From NCBI RefSeq assembly GCF_026735165.1, contig NZ_JAPQES010000004.1:124001-188000 (forward strand): a DNA stretch of 64,000 bases, read 5' to 3'. The DNA is from Clostridium ganghwense (GTDB taxonomy: Bacteria > Bacillota > Clostridia > Clostridiales > Clostridiaceae). A program made the translations under genes and the position numbers. Of the stretch, positions 18,666 through 28,455 are shown one piece after another; within the stretch, counting starts at the first letter, position 1, and every line of letters starts with the position of its first letter. The notes below the pieces were generated by a model, which was not told the origin of the DNA, did not search any database, and worked only from the letters and a program-made list of their open reading frames with translations.

Positions 18666-19856
18666 TTATTCATGATTTAAAGCGTCTATTGGCTTTAATG
18701 AAGCTGCTTTAGCAGCTGGATAATAGCCAAAGAATGTACCTATAACAACAGAAAATATAAATCCTAAACCATATCCATACGTAGATGGAACATAGCTTAA
18801 ACCTACTGAATGTATAATTGGAATAATCAATACGCTTATTGTAATACCTATGGCTCCTCCTGAAGCACTTATAATTATTGCTTCTAAAAGAAATTGCAAT
18901 AATATATCTCTTCTCTGTGCTCCTATTGCCTTAAGAATACCTATTTCTCTAGTTCGTTCTTTTACCGAAACTAAAAGTACATTCATAATTCCTATTCCTC
19001 CAACAACTAGAACACAAGTAGCTACTGAAATAAGCATGGCTGTCATAGTTGCTGCGGATTCTTGAGCTGCAACTAACCTGCTTCCAGCATCCATTATCAT
19101 AAATTGATCACTTTTTCCTTTATGGTTTTTATTCAAAATTTCTGTTATTTCACTTTTAGCTTCTTCAACAGAATCTATATCTTTAACTAAAACAGTAATT
19201 TTAGGACTTGACTTTTCATTCATAATATATTTAACTGCTGTTTCATATGGCAGTATAATTCCCTCATCAGGGCTAAAACCTAATAAAGAATTTCCTGACC
19301 TTTTTAAAACACCAATAATTTCATATTTCTTTCCATTTAACTTAATATCTTTTCCAACAGCTTCTGAAGCTCCACCTTCAAATAATATTTCTGCTAAATC
19401 AGTCCCAATTACTACTACTCTCTCTTTTTTTTCATTAGCATATTCATTAATAAATTCACCATAGTCTAATTCTAATGAGTTTATCTCTTTAAAGTTTTTT
19501 GTAGCTCCAACTGCTAAGCTGCTATAAGATATATCATAATAACTAACATTTACATTACTACTAAGCATTATGTCAGCATTTTTTATTGCTGAAAAATTTC
19601 CTTCCTGCATAGCCTTTACATCTTCAAAATCTAATGTTTCTGTAGTTTTCACTCCTTTGGTATTCATCACATAAAGTGTACCTACGCTAAGATTTTTGTA
19701 CTGTTCTTCAACATCAGCTTGACTACCTTTTCCTATTCCAACCACCATAATTATAGTAAAAGACCCAACAATAATACCAAGAGAAGTAAGAAAAACTCTA
19801 ACTTTATTAGTTGAAATGTTTATAAAAACAGCTCTTATAATTTCAATTAAACTCAT
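18666..19856 (-). CDS. MacB-like ABC permease
   Basis: A 396-residue permease with the MacB/FtsX topology: an N-terminal helix (about 15-40), a large extracellular domain (MacB periplasmic-core type, about 45-260) and three C-terminal helices. SVKERTREIGILKAIGAQRRDI is the coupling region typical of the FtsX domain. It partners the separate ATPase encoded two genes on and the MacA-like adaptor 16 bases upstream. Substrates of related Gram-positive systems are antimicrobial peptides or toxins; none is shown here. Confidence 0.88.
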   Translation of the reverse strand: MSLIEIIRAVFINISTNKVRVFLTSLGIIVGSFTIIMVVGIGKGSQADVEEQYKNLSVGTLYVMNTKGVKTTETLDFEDVKAMQEGNFSAIKNADIMLSSNVNVSYYDISYSSLAVGATKNFKEINSLELDYGEFINEYANEKKERVVVIGTDLAEILFEGGASEAVGKDIKLNGKKYEIIGVLKRSGNSLLGFSPDEGIILPYETAVKYIMNEKSSPKITVLVKDIDSVEEAKSEITEILNKNHKGKSDQFMIMDAGSRLVAAQESAATMTAMLISVATCVLVVGGIGIMNVLLVSVKERTREIGILKAIGAQRRDILLQFLLEAIIISASGGAIGITISVLIIPIIHSVGLSYVPSTYGYGLGFIFSVVIGTFFGYYPAAKAASLKPIDALNHE

Positions 19857-19872
19857 AACATCACTTCCACTT

Positions 19873-21264
19873 CTATTTTTTCTCCTGAATAATTAAGGTT
19901 TCTCCTTCTTTAAGCCCATCCATAACTTCTGTATTCTTGCCATCTGTCAATCCTGTTACTACCGTTTTAGTAACGATATTTCCTTCTTTATCTTTGACTT
20001 GTACACTTTGTTTTCCCTCAACCATAGTTACAGCACTATTGGGAATTACGAGTACATCTTTCTTTTGTTTTAATACAAATGAAATACTGCAGTTCATACC
20101 TATTTTTACGTCTTTTGAAGCTTCATTTAACTCAATAGTGACATCATAAGTTACTATTCCCGTATTATCTCTTTTAGGAAGTGGATCTATACTAATAACC
20201 TTTCCAGTAAAGATTTTATTATCAAGAGCATCAAATACAACTTCAGTATCTTGCCCTATTGATACATTTGACAAATCTTCTTCTGAAACCGCACTAATTA
20301 CTTGTGCTTTTCCCAAATCTGTTACAAGTATAAAATGGTCCGTATTTGCTGTTGCAGTATTACTTTGAGCTGACGTTGGAACTGATTCTCCTTCTTTATA
20401 TGAAACATATAAAATCTTACCATCTGTAGGAGAAGTTAAAATTGTTTTATTTAGGTCATCTTTAGCCATATTTAGTGATATTTCTGAGTTTCTAACACTA
20501 GCTTTAGCAGCTTCAACATCGTTACTATCCTTTAAAAGTATATTGTATCTTTGAAGTTGAACTTCATAATCTGCTTTAGCATCTTCACAATTAGCTTTCA
20601 ATTGCTTTTCTGTAATATCATATTTTTCAAGTTGTGCTTCATAAGCTGATTTAGCATTTTCATATGACAATTTTTTTTGTTCAATTTCCTGCTTTGAATA
20701 GTAATCTTCCATATCCTTCATTGGTAAGTATTCCGAGCTAATCTTATCAAATTGAACCTTTAAATCATCTAGTTTTTGCTTTTCTGATATAATTTGCAAC
20801 TGATAATCCGAATTTACTTTATCAAGTTGAGATTTTAAATCATCTAGTTTTTGTTTTTCTGATATAATCTGTAATTCGTAATTTTGTTTTGTTTGTTCAA
20901 GTTTTATAACAGTTTGATCATAACTTACTTGAGCACTTTTAAGTTTATTTATATAATCCGTGTCATCAAGCTTTGCAACAATCTGTCCTTTTTTTATTTC
21001 TTGATCTTGTTTAACTAATACCTCTTTTAATTTTCCACCTATTTCAAAATCAAGATTAGTAACAGACAAATTCACTTCTCCATCTGCACTAAAATCTAGC
21101 GCAATATCTCCTTTTATTACCTTTTGTTCTTTAAAAACTGGTTCTTCAGCACTTAATTTAGTAGATTTTATTTTATAAGTATAACTTCCATAACCAATTG
21201 CTGAAAGTACTATCAATCCAAGTCCAAGTTTAACAAACTTTTTTGCCATAAATTTTTTCAACAA
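19873..21264 (-). CDS. MacA/HlyD-type membrane-fusion adaptor
   Basis: An adaptor of about 463 residues: one N-terminal membrane helix, a lipoyl-like half (KEVLVKQDQEIKKGQIVAKL), a long alpha-hairpin containing a near-exact internal repeat (SEKQKLDDLKSQLDKVNSDY, then the same with small changes), the second lipoyl half and beta-barrel domains. It bridges MacB-like permeases to outer components. Start: TTG 21264 has AAGGAGG 8 bases upstream; ATG 21249 is an alternative; the longer frame to 21327 has no ribosome site. First gene of the exporter operon. Confidence 0.85.
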   Translation of the reverse strand: MLKKFMAKKFVKLGLGLIVLSAIGYGSYTYKIKSTKLSAEEPVFKEQKVIKGDIALDFSADGEVNLSVTNLDFEIGGKLKEVLVKQDQEIKKGQIVAKLDDTDYINKLKSAQVSYDQTVIKLEQTKQNYELQIISEKQKLDDLKSQLDKVNSDYQLQIISEKQKLDDLKVQFDKISSEYLPMKDMEDYYSKQEIEQKKLSYENAKSAYEAQLEKYDITEKQLKANCEDAKADYEVQLQRYNILLKDSNDVEAAKASVRNSEISLNMAKDDLNKTILTSPTDGKILYVSYKEGESVPTSAQSNTATANTDHFILVTDLGKAQVISAVSEEDLSNVSIGQDTEVVFDALDNKIFTGKVISIDPLPKRDNTGIVTYDVTIELNEASKDVKIGMNCSISFVLKQKKDVLVIPNSAVTMVEGKQSVQVKDKEGNIVTKTVVTGLTDGKNTEVMDGLKEGETLIIQEKK

Positions 21265-21347
21265 ATATATTTCCTCCTTCTTGTGTTGTATATCCCATTT
21301 AAATCCTCCCACACTCTTATAATACAAAAGAAATTTTATAGGAATAT

Positions 21348-21375
21348 GAGGAAACTGTGATGAAATTGTGAGGTC
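21348..21375 (-). promoter_or_regulatory. Candidate response-regulator site upstream of the exporter operon
   Basis: On minus, CTCACAATTTCATCACAG followed by TTTCCTCA stands just upstream of TATAAA. The words CTCACAA and TTTCATCACA recur in the divergent spacer at 15152-15195. Shared sequence is seen; control by the neighbouring two-component system is inferred. Confidence 0.35.
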
Positions 21376-21392
21376 ATATTTTTATGTATAAT

Positions 21393-21437
21393 AAAAGCTA
21401 TTCTAAACACTGAAAATTCAATATTAGAATAGCTTTC
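21393..21437. terminator. Terminator of sbcDC, copy B of the repeated hairpin
   Basis: The same 13-bp stem AAAGCTATTCTAA / TTAGAATAGCTTT as at 10330-10377, with a closely similar loop. It lies 9 bases after the sbcC stop. Confidence 0.85.
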
Positions 21438-21445
21438 CCTTATTT

Positions 21446-24400
21446 TTAGCTATATTCTAATTTAACCTTACTTCCCCCTTCTCCTTGCTTTGCAGGAGTA
21501 ACTATAAGTTTAACTGGAACTCTGTTTTTAAGTTCCTCCATATGGCTTATTATTCCTATAGACAGCCTTGAGCTGTGAAGTTTTTCAAGGGAATTCATTA
21601 CAATTTCTAAAAGCTCTGTATCAAGAGTACCAAATCCTTCATCCAAAAAGAAAAATTCTAAAGGTGCACTCCCCTTCAACTGAACTTGAGATGAAAGTGC
21701 TAAAGCCAATGCAAGAGAAGTTAAGAAGGTTTCTCCTCCTGAAAGTGTACTAGTCTCTCTTATTTCTCCACCATTATAATCATCTCTGATTGTAAAGTTA
21801 CCCTCACTATCAATTTCAAGTGCATATCTATCCTTAGTTATATTCTTTAATCTTCTTGATGCCTCTCTTGCTATATATTTCAATTGATTCATTGCTGCAA
21901 ACTCTACAAATTTATTTCCTTCAACTAATTTTCCCAAGTCATTTAAGAGACTCAATTTATGTTCTAGTTCTTTTTCCTTCTTTCTAAGCTCTTTTAACTC
22001 TTCCATATCCGTTTTCATATCTTCAATAGTCTTTTGAAGAGTAGCAATTTCTTTTATTTTTAAATTTAATAATTTCTCCTTTTCAATTCTATTCCTTTTA
22101 ATCTCTTCCCATCTATCTTCTTCTATAAATTCTCCATTTAATTTTTTCTCTATTCTAGCAATATTATTTTTTATATTCTTCAGCTCATCTTCAAATTTAT
22201 TTATTTCATTTTCTATTTTATTTATAGCATCTTCATCTAATAAAACTTTTAGTATTTCATTCTCATCACTAAAATTATTTTCCTGAAGGCAAACTTCTAG
22301 TTTTTCTTTTTGTTCTTTATATAAATTACTAAGAATAGATTTACTTTGTTCTAAGCTTAGTTTTACATCCCATATTCCTTGTCTTTGTTTTTTATCTTTT
22401 TCTAGTCTAGCTTTAAGCATATCACTATTTTCATTAATTTCTTTTATTTTTTTTCTAACCGCTTCAATATATTCTTCTGGATTTTTTCCTAATGATAGCT
22501 TTTGAAACTCTTCTTCTTCAATTTTTATAATACTTGCTTTTTCTTTTCCACTTTGTAATATCTTAGAAAGCTCAATATCTAATTCTTTAATTTTTTTATT
22601 TACATCTTCCTTTTCCGTATCCATTTTATCTATATATTTTCTTAACTCTCTCTGATTGTTTTGTAATTCTATATTTTCCTTTTCAGCTTTTTTTATTTCC
22701 TGCATCTTTAGTCCTATATCCTCTAGATTAAGTTCTTTCTTTAAAGATAAATATTCTTTAGAAGCCTTACCTAATTTTTCATTTTCTTTTGCTAAATCCT
22801 TTTTTAACTCCTCTAAAGAATTTTTTTCACTTTTTAGCATTTGACTTAATTTTGCTTCCTTCATATCTATTTTTGTTTTATTTTCTTTTTGCACTTTTAT
22901 ACTATTATCTATTTCATCTTTTTCTTTATTGTATTTTTCAAGTCTATTTTTTAAATCTATAAATTCTTTTTCTTCTTTTTCTTTTTCTTCCTTAAGCTTT
23001 GATAAACTAATTTCTTTCAACTCTTCTTCTATTTGATTTAACTCATTTTTTATATGTTCTTCTTCTTTTTCATAAGATATAAACTTAATAGAAAAATTAT
23101 TTATGCTTTCATTTAATTTTTTAAGCAGCACCTCAAGATGAGTCTTTTCTTCTTGTTTTTCTTCTAGTAGTTTTCTATCTATTTTTTCTGCTGAAGCAGT
23201 ATGGTGAATAGAACCACAAACTGGACATGGTTTTCCCTCTTCCAACTCACCAGCTAAAACACTAGCTAAATTTGTCTTATTAATATCAGCTATTTCTTTA
23301 TCTACAGCAGTCAGTTCTGCCTCTCTTCTTGCCAGATTTTCTTTAATAAGCTTAAAATTTTCTTCTACAGGCTTCTTATTATCACAAAGCTCTTTTAATT
23401 TTTCTTGTAATTGTCTTTTTTTATTATCATTCTTTACAGCCTTCTCTAATTTTTCTCTCAAGAAGCTTACTTTTTCTGATTTATCTAGAAGCAACGAATT
23501 ATCTCCTGGATTTTGTTGCTCTATTTCTTTATATTTATTTTCTAGTTCTATAACTATACTATTTTGTTTTTTCTGTGCCTCTACTATATCTTTGTACTCT
23601 TTTTCTTCATTAATAATATATTTATCTTTATCCTTGATTTTTAAATCTAATTCTTCTTTTTTATCTAGTAATTGTTTGTACTCCTTCTCTTTATTAAAAG
23701 CATCCTGTACTTTTTCTCTATACTCAGGATCAATATTTATTTTCTTTAATCTGTTATCTATTTCTTCTATATTTTTAACCTTATCTTCTCTACTTGAAAG
23801 TATTAAATTTAATTTTTTCTCTAATACATTCATCTCACTCTTAACTTTATTATAATCTTTAAGCAATTCTTCTCTTTCTAATTTTAATCTTGCTATCTTT
23901 TTATTTATTTCTATTGCCTGCTGAAGATTAGCTTCTTTTTTAATAAGTTCAGGTATTTCTTTTTCTTTTCTTTCTAAGATTTCATTATAGTTTTTCTCTA
24001 CAATTTCCAATTCTTCATCTATATTTTTTAGTTTAATCTCTAAATTCTTTAATTCGGTATCATTATTTTGAATTTGTTTCTCTGTTTCCTTTAAATCATC
24101 AATAAAAGGCTTCACTTTTAAAGCTTTTTTAGCTTTATCTACATTTTCTTTTTTTAGTGAAATTTCTTCATTTCTATCTTCTAGATTTTTTTCTATCATT
24201 TTATAATCTTTAAGTTCATTTTGAAGCTCATATATACCTTTATATTTCTCATAATCTATATCTAATTTTTTCTTTTCTTCTGTTAAATTTTCTTCCTCTT
24301 CAATAAGATCTTTTAATTGAAGTTTTTTTTCCTTAAATATTTCTTCAGATAAGCCTTCATATTTTTTAAGCTCACCACTTAATATATTTTCTTCCTTTAT

Positions 24401-24976
24401 TTTTCCATTTCTTGCTCGTTTTATCTTCTCACTCAAGTTTTTGCCATATTTCTCAAGAGCAAAAATTCTCTCAAGCATATCTCTTTTATCTTTTCCTGTA
24501 AGTTTTAAAAATTCACTGAATTTTCCCTGTGGAAGCACAACTGAACGAGTAAAATCCTCTGCAGTAAGTCCTATAATTTTTTCTATTTGCTTGTGAACTT
24601 CCGTTGGTTTATCCGCAAGTATATTGTTTTCTAGATCGTCCTTTTCAATAAGTCGTGCATATCTAGTCTTATAGGCACCATGCTTATCAATTCTCATATT
24701 TCTCTCAGCAATATAAGTTTTTCTTTCACTCCCTAAACCAATTTCAAATTCATAGCTTACATTTAAATTTTTAGTTGTAGTATTTATATAACCTTTATTT
24801 GTTCTTGTAACCTTCCCATATAAAACTATAGTTATAGCATCTAAAATTGTAGACTTTCCACTTCCTGTTGGTCCAAAAATACCAAAAAGTCCTTTCTCTG
24901 TAAGCCTTTCAAAATCAATTTTTTGTTCCTCTTCAAAACTATTTAATCCAACAATTTTAAGCAATTTAGGCTTCAT
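21446..24976 (-). CDS. sbcC: Exonuclease SbcCD ATPase subunit SbcC
   Basis: A 1176-residue Rad50-like SMC-type ATPase. It has N-terminal Walker A GPTGSGKST (about 37), a very long coiled coil, a zinc hook CPVC near residue 582, and C-terminal signature LSGGETFLTSLALALALS with Walker B FFFLDEGFGTLD. With SbcD it cleaves hairpins and protein-blocked DNA ends. ATG 24976 is preferred over GTG 24985 because AAGGTGA lies 5-6 bases before it. It overlaps the sbcD stop by 11 bases, so translation is coupled. Coiled-coil length gives the high Glu/Lys content. Confidence 0.95.
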   Translation of the reverse strand: MKPKLLKIVGLNSFEEEQKIDFERLTEKGLFGIFGPTGSGKSTILDAITIVLYGKVTRTNKGYINTTTKNLNVSYEFEIGLGSERKTYIAERNMRIDKHGAYKTRYARLIEKDDLENNILADKPTEVHKQIEKIIGLTAEDFTRSVVLPQGKFSEFLKLTGKDKRDMLERIFALEKYGKNLSEKIKRARNGKIKEENILSGELKKYEGLSEEIFKEKKLQLKDLIEEEENLTEEKKKLDIDYEKYKGIYELQNELKDYKMIEKNLEDRNEEISLKKENVDKAKKALKVKPFIDDLKETEKQIQNNDTELKNLEIKLKNIDEELEIVEKNYNEILERKEKEIPELIKKEANLQQAIEINKKIARLKLEREELLKDYNKVKSEMNVLEKKLNLILSSREDKVKNIEEIDNRLKKINIDPEYREKVQDAFNKEKEYKQLLDKKEELDLKIKDKDKYIINEEKEYKDIVEAQKKQNSIVIELENKYKEIEQQNPGDNSLLLDKSEKVSFLREKLEKAVKNDNKKRQLQEKLKELCDNKKPVEENFKLIKENLARREAELTAVDKEIADINKTNLASVLAGELEEGKPCPVCGSIHHTASAEKIDRKLLEEKQEEKTHLEVLLKKLNESINNFSIKFISYEKEEEHIKNELNQIEEELKEISLSKLKEEKEKEEKEFIDLKNRLEKYNKEKDEIDNSIKVQKENKTKIDMKEAKLSQMLKSEKNSLEELKKDLAKENEKLGKASKEYLSLKKELNLEDIGLKMQEIKKAEKENIELQNNQRELRKYIDKMDTEKEDVNKKIKELDIELSKILQSGKEKASIIKIEEEEFQKLSLGKNPEEYIEAVRKKIKEINENSDMLKARLEKDKKQRQGIWDVKLSLEQSKSILSNLYKEQKEKLEVCLQENNFSDENEILKVLLDEDAINKIENEINKFEDELKNIKNNIARIEKKLNGEFIEEDRWEEIKRNRIEKEKLLNLKIKEIATLQKTIEDMKTDMEELKELRKKEKELEHKLSLLNDLGKLVEGNKFVEFAAMNQLKYIAREASRRLKNITKDRYALEIDSEGNFTIRDDYNGGEIRETSTLSGGETFLTSLALALALSSQVQLKGSAPLEFFFLDEGFGTLDTELLEIVMNSLEKLHSSRLSIGIISHMEELKNRVPVKLIVTPAKQGEGGSKVKLEYS

Positions 24977-26183
24977 GCTCTTCACCTTCTTCCTCTCCAG
25001 CTATACTTAAAAACAGTTCCATAATTTCGTCACTTGGTTCTACCATTCTCTGCTTTACATAAAATTCTTCAAAAAGCTCTCCCATACTTTTTTCCTTTAC
25101 ATTATAAAAATCCTCATTTTCTTCATCTTTCCCCTTAATTATAGGTCTTATTTCCAAGATGTCTTTTTTAAGACTCTTCATTGTCTTTATATCTTCTTGA
25201 GTTATATACTTGTCCGTCTTTATCTCTAAATATACCCACATTTCTTTATCACAATTTTCTTCACACTTTTCAATAGCTTCTTCTACAGAATCACACTTCC
25301 AAACCTCTATAGGTTTGTAGTTTTTAAAATTAATCTTGTCTATTACTGCTTCTTCTCCCGTTTTAACATCAACAATATAACAGCATTTTGTATATCCAAC
25401 TTCACTCTTACTATATTGTAGTGGCGAACCTGAGTAAAAGCAGTTACTTCTTCCCTTTATCTTTTGAGGCTTATGCAAATGTCCAAGAGCAACATACTGA
25501 GCCTTTTCTGGAATAGCCACTGCACTTACTGCTAAGCTTCCGCCAAGTTGAATTTGTCTTTCTGAATCTGATTCTTCTCCACCTAAAATAAACAAATGTG
25601 ATACTGCTAAATTAATAGTATCTTCTCTATATTTTTCTGAAAGTGATAGAAGTAACTCTTCGACCCTTGTCGAATAGCTTTTTTGTCTTTCTTCCTCTTC
25701 AATACTTTCTGAAAGTACTTCATTTAATCTCTTTTCACTAGGATAAGGTAGCGTTATAATTACTGCTTTTTCACCATTTACCTCTACTTCAACAAAACCT
25801 TCACCAGCATCTAATATTTTATGTTCTCCGCACTTTCCTATTTCAGCACAGCTTTTAGGTCTGCCTAAAAGGATAACTCCCTGTTCATAAGCCAGTGGAC
25901 TTGCAGCAGCAAGTCTTTCAGGATTATCATGATTTCCCGCTATAACTAAAACTAGCCTCTCTCCATTATTACAAATTTCTTTTAATGCTCTATAAAACAT
26001 TTTCTCTGCTCTTGCAGGAGGATTACTGTTATCATATATATCCCCAGATATTATGACCATATCTACATTTTTCTCTTGTACTATATCAACAAAATCTTTT
26101 ATAAACTGTTCTTGCTCATCCATTCTACTAGCACCTTCTAAGCTCTTTCCAAGATGCCAATCTGAAGTGTGTAATAGTCTCAT
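24966..26183 (-). CDS. sbcD: Exonuclease SbcCD nuclease subunit SbcD
   Basis: A 405-residue Mre11-like metallophosphoesterase. The metal-binding motifs are DWHLGK (about 8), SGDIYD (about 47), AGNHD (about 83), and the later SHLF and GHLHKPQ. It provides the nuclease active site to SbcC for processing hairpins and ends. AAAGGGTGA precedes the ATG. The C-terminal 25 residues are acidic (EEEGEEHE). It is the first gene of the pair; upstream lies a repeated intergenic element at 26226-26290. Confidence 0.95.
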   Translation of the reverse strand: MRLLHTSDWHLGKSLEGASRMDEQEQFIKDFVDIVQEKNVDMVIISGDIYDNSNPPARAEKMFYRALKEICNNGERLVLVIAGNHDNPERLAAASPLAYEQGVILLGRPKSCAEIGKCGEHKILDAGEGFVEVEVNGEKAVIITLPYPSEKRLNEVLSESIEEEERQKSYSTRVEELLLSLSEKYREDTINLAVSHLFILGGEESDSERQIQLGGSLAVSAVAIPEKAQYVALGHLHKPQKIKGRSNCFYSGSPLQYSKSEVGYTKCCYIVDVKTGEEAVIDKINFKNYKPIEVWKCDSVEEAIEKCEENCDKEMWVYLEIKTDKYITQEDIKTMKSLKKDILEIRPIIKGKDEENEDFYNVKEKSMGELFEEFYVKQRMVEPSDEIMELFLSIAGEEEGEEHEA

Positions 26184-26225
26184 AATTTCACCCTTTCATT
26201 CCCTCATATTATAGATAACGAACTT

Positions 26226-26290
26226 AAAAATTAATTTTTATTAAAACTTTGCAGAAGCAAAGTATTTTTAACTCTCAATTATCAATTTTC
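26226..26290. repeat. Dispersed intergenic hairpin element, copy 1
   Basis: The word TTAATTTTTATTAAAACTTTGC, shortened here to its halves TTAATTTTTATT and AAAACTTTGC, is followed by a GCAAAGT return arm and a run of TCAATT/TCAATTTTC words. The same order of words occurs at 51628-51692. The core folds as ACTTTGC / GCAAAGT. It resembles short palindromic repeats common in clostridial genomes. Confidence 0.65.
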
Positions 26291-26396
26291 ACCCATATAG
26301 AATTTTAAGTTTTAAAATTCTATATCTAATATATATTTTAACATTACATATATAAAACAAGGTATAAAAATTAGAACAATTATTTGTTAGTAACAT

Positions 26397-26446
26397 AAAA
26401 AAAGGGCAAGTTACAAAATATAATCTACATTGTAACTTAACCCTTA
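26397..26446 (-). terminator. Terminator of the NSS transporter gene
   Basis: Stem AAGGGCAAGTTACAA / TTGTAACTTAACCCTT (two mismatches) followed on minus by a run of seven T. About 55 bases past the stop codon. Confidence 0.85.
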
Positions 26447-26502
26447 TTATACAAACTAAATGAATAACGCCCCTATACTTGCCCTATTATATATTTATAT
26501 TT

Positions 26503-27963
26503 TTATTCTTCCCCACTTGTTCTTCTCATTTTTAAGCCCCACATTGTAAGAACAAATAGTAATACTCCACCTGCTAAAAATACATTTGTTGTTGCTAAAT
26601 TTCCGTTATCCGTTTTAAAGTATTCCATTAAACCAATAGAGTGTACAAAGATAATTATAATTGCTATTGGTGCAAGGAATTTAACAGCAAAACTATATAA
26701 TCTGCTCCATGAGAAAGGATATAATCCATTACTTTCGATTTCTTTAACAGCATTCTTTGTACCCCAGATCCATCCTCCAAATAAACATACCAATACTCCA
26801 CCTAATGGTAATGTTATCTTTGCTGTAACGTAATCGAAAAGGTCGAAGAAATTTTTGCCGAATATTTTAACTTCAGCCCATGGACCAAAAGATAATGTAC
26901 TTGGTATAGAAAGTGCAAATAATGCTAAAGCTATTAAAACTGTAGCTTTCTTTCTGCCGATATTAAATTGTTCTGTAACGAAAGCTACAACAACTTCCAT
27001 TAAAGATATAGTTGAAGTTAAAGCAGCAATTCCAATTAATAAGAAAAATAAAGTTTCAAAGAAAGCTCCAAATGGCATAGCCTTAAATACCGCTGGAAGA
27101 GTAACAAATATTAATCCTGGTCCTTGACCTGGTTCAAGTCCATATGCAAAAACTGCTGGGAATATAACTACTCCTGCCATTAAAGCAATTAATGTATCAG
27201 CTATAGTTACTTGAACTGCCAATTTAAAAAGATTTTCTTTTTTATCTATATAACTACCATAAGTCATTATTATTGCCATACCTAAACTTAAAGAATAGAA
27301 CGAATGTCCAAGTGCTTCTAAAACACCCTCTTTAGTTAACTGTGAAAAATCAGGTTTAAATAAGAATTCTAATCCTTTTGAAGCTCCATCTAAAGTTACT
27401 GATCTAATCATTAATCCAATTAAGATTAATAATAATACTGGCATCAATACCTTACTGCATTTTTCTATACCAGTTTTAACTCCTAAAATTACAACACACG
27501 CTGTTAACGAAAGTATAACAAAAGTCCATACTATAGGCTCAGTTCCACTAGAAATTATTGCCCCAAAATAATCCCCTAACTTATCTGGTGCTACGTTTAT
27601 TAAATTTCCTGAAACTGATCTTGATAAATATGCAAATACCCATCCTGCTATCATAGCATAAAAAGAAAGTATGATAAATGCTGTTGAAACAGACACAACT
27701 CCCGATAGATACCATGGTTTATTTGGTTCTAATTCTTTGAATGCTCCCACTGCATTCTTATGTGTCCTTCTTCCTAGTGCAAATTCTGTTAACATTACAG
27801 GAAGTCCTACTAATACAATACATGCTAAATAAACTAAAATAAATGCTGCCCCACCATTTTGTCCTGTAATGTACGGAAACTTCCATATGTTTCCTAAACC
27901 TATTGCCGACCCCGCTGCTGCTGCCAAAATACCTAATTTTGATCCAAAATTATCTCTTTTCAT
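26503..27963 (-). CDS. Sodium-dependent amino acid transporter (NSS family), likely branched-chain or hydrophobic amino acids
   Basis: A 486-residue, 11-12-helix sodium symporter of the neurotransmitter:sodium symporter family. The first helix has the family signature GSAIGLGNIWKFPYITGQNG, where the backbone and side chains bind sodium and substrate. MhsT of Bacillus halodurans, a bacterial member, takes up Trp, Leu, Ile and Val. A T-box leader precedes this gene, and its likely specifier reads AUC (Ile), which points to isoleucine or a wider hydrophobic set. AAGGGGGC precedes the ATG. Confidence 0.9.
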   Translation of the reverse strand: MKRDNFGSKLGILAAAAGSAIGLGNIWKFPYITGQNGGAAFILVYLACIVLVGLPVMLTEFALGRRTHKNAVGAFKELEPNKPWYLSGVVSVSTAFIILSFYAMIAGWVFAYLSRSVSGNLINVAPDKLGDYFGAIISSGTEPIVWTFVILSLTACVVILGVKTGIEKCSKVLMPVLLLILIGLMIRSVTLDGASKGLEFLFKPDFSQLTKEGVLEALGHSFYSLSLGMAIIMTYGSYIDKKENLFKLAVQVTIADTLIALMAGVVIFPAVFAYGLEPGQGPGLIFVTLPAVFKAMPFGAFFETLFFLLIGIAALTSTISLMEVVVAFVTEQFNIGRKKATVLIALALFALSIPSTLSFGPWAEVKIFGKNFFDLFDYVTAKITLPLGGVLVCLFGGWIWGTKNAVKEIESNGLYPFSWSRLYSFAVKFLAPIAIIIIFVHSIGLMEYFKTDNGNLATTNVFLAGGVLLFVLTMWGLKMRRTSGEE

Positions 27964-28140
27964 ATATAAAGCCCCCTTCTTATAAAATACTATATAATAC
28001 TATATAATTCCATTTATTGCATTTTTTTACTGTTGCATGTATAAATTTTACCCCTTAATAAGCCCCCCCCTTTTCAATTTTTAATTTCTATAAAAGATTT
28101 CTGGTAATTCAAAATCTGTAAAAAATATTAATATATAAAT

Positions 28141-28455
28141 AAAAAACTCTCGACTCTATGAACGTATAATCATATACTTCATAGGGACGAGAGATATTAT
28201 CGTGGTACCACCCTAATTCACATTTCATTGAAATGCCTTATTATTCAGGTCGACGTAAACTCCAAATAAATTTCATTTGGTAAATTACCTAACCATAGCC
28301 ATATATCGGTGGCAACCGTCCTCATCTACTCGAAAATAATTTCTTTCAATTTGGCAGCTCTGGAGTGATCATTATATACTTATTTTAACGCCAACTTTCA
28401 GCACACATTGGCTCTCTGTAGTTAAAAACAAAGTATTTTTCTCTCCGTCGTCACT
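28141..28455 (-). promoter_or_regulatory. T-box riboswitch leader of the NSS transporter, probable isoleucine specifier
   Basis: On minus the leader shows AGAGAGCC and GCTGAAAG of Stem I, the T-box word AGGGTGGTACCACG, and a terminator CTCTCG...CGAGAG followed by six T (28141-28193). The T-box UGGU end pairs with a tRNA ending ACCA. The specifier is read as ATC in AATG-ATC-A-CTCC: it is followed by the usual purine and by CTCC, which pairs with GGAG at the leader base. ATC means tRNA-Ile. Uncharged tRNA should favour the antiterminator and raise transport. Confidence 0.9.

Noticed and set aside
28141-28455. Tryptophan or tyrosine specifier for the T-box, expected from some NSS transporters
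   Set aside because: No UGG codon lies in the specifier strand, and UAU falls too far from the lower helix; AUC fits position and context better.
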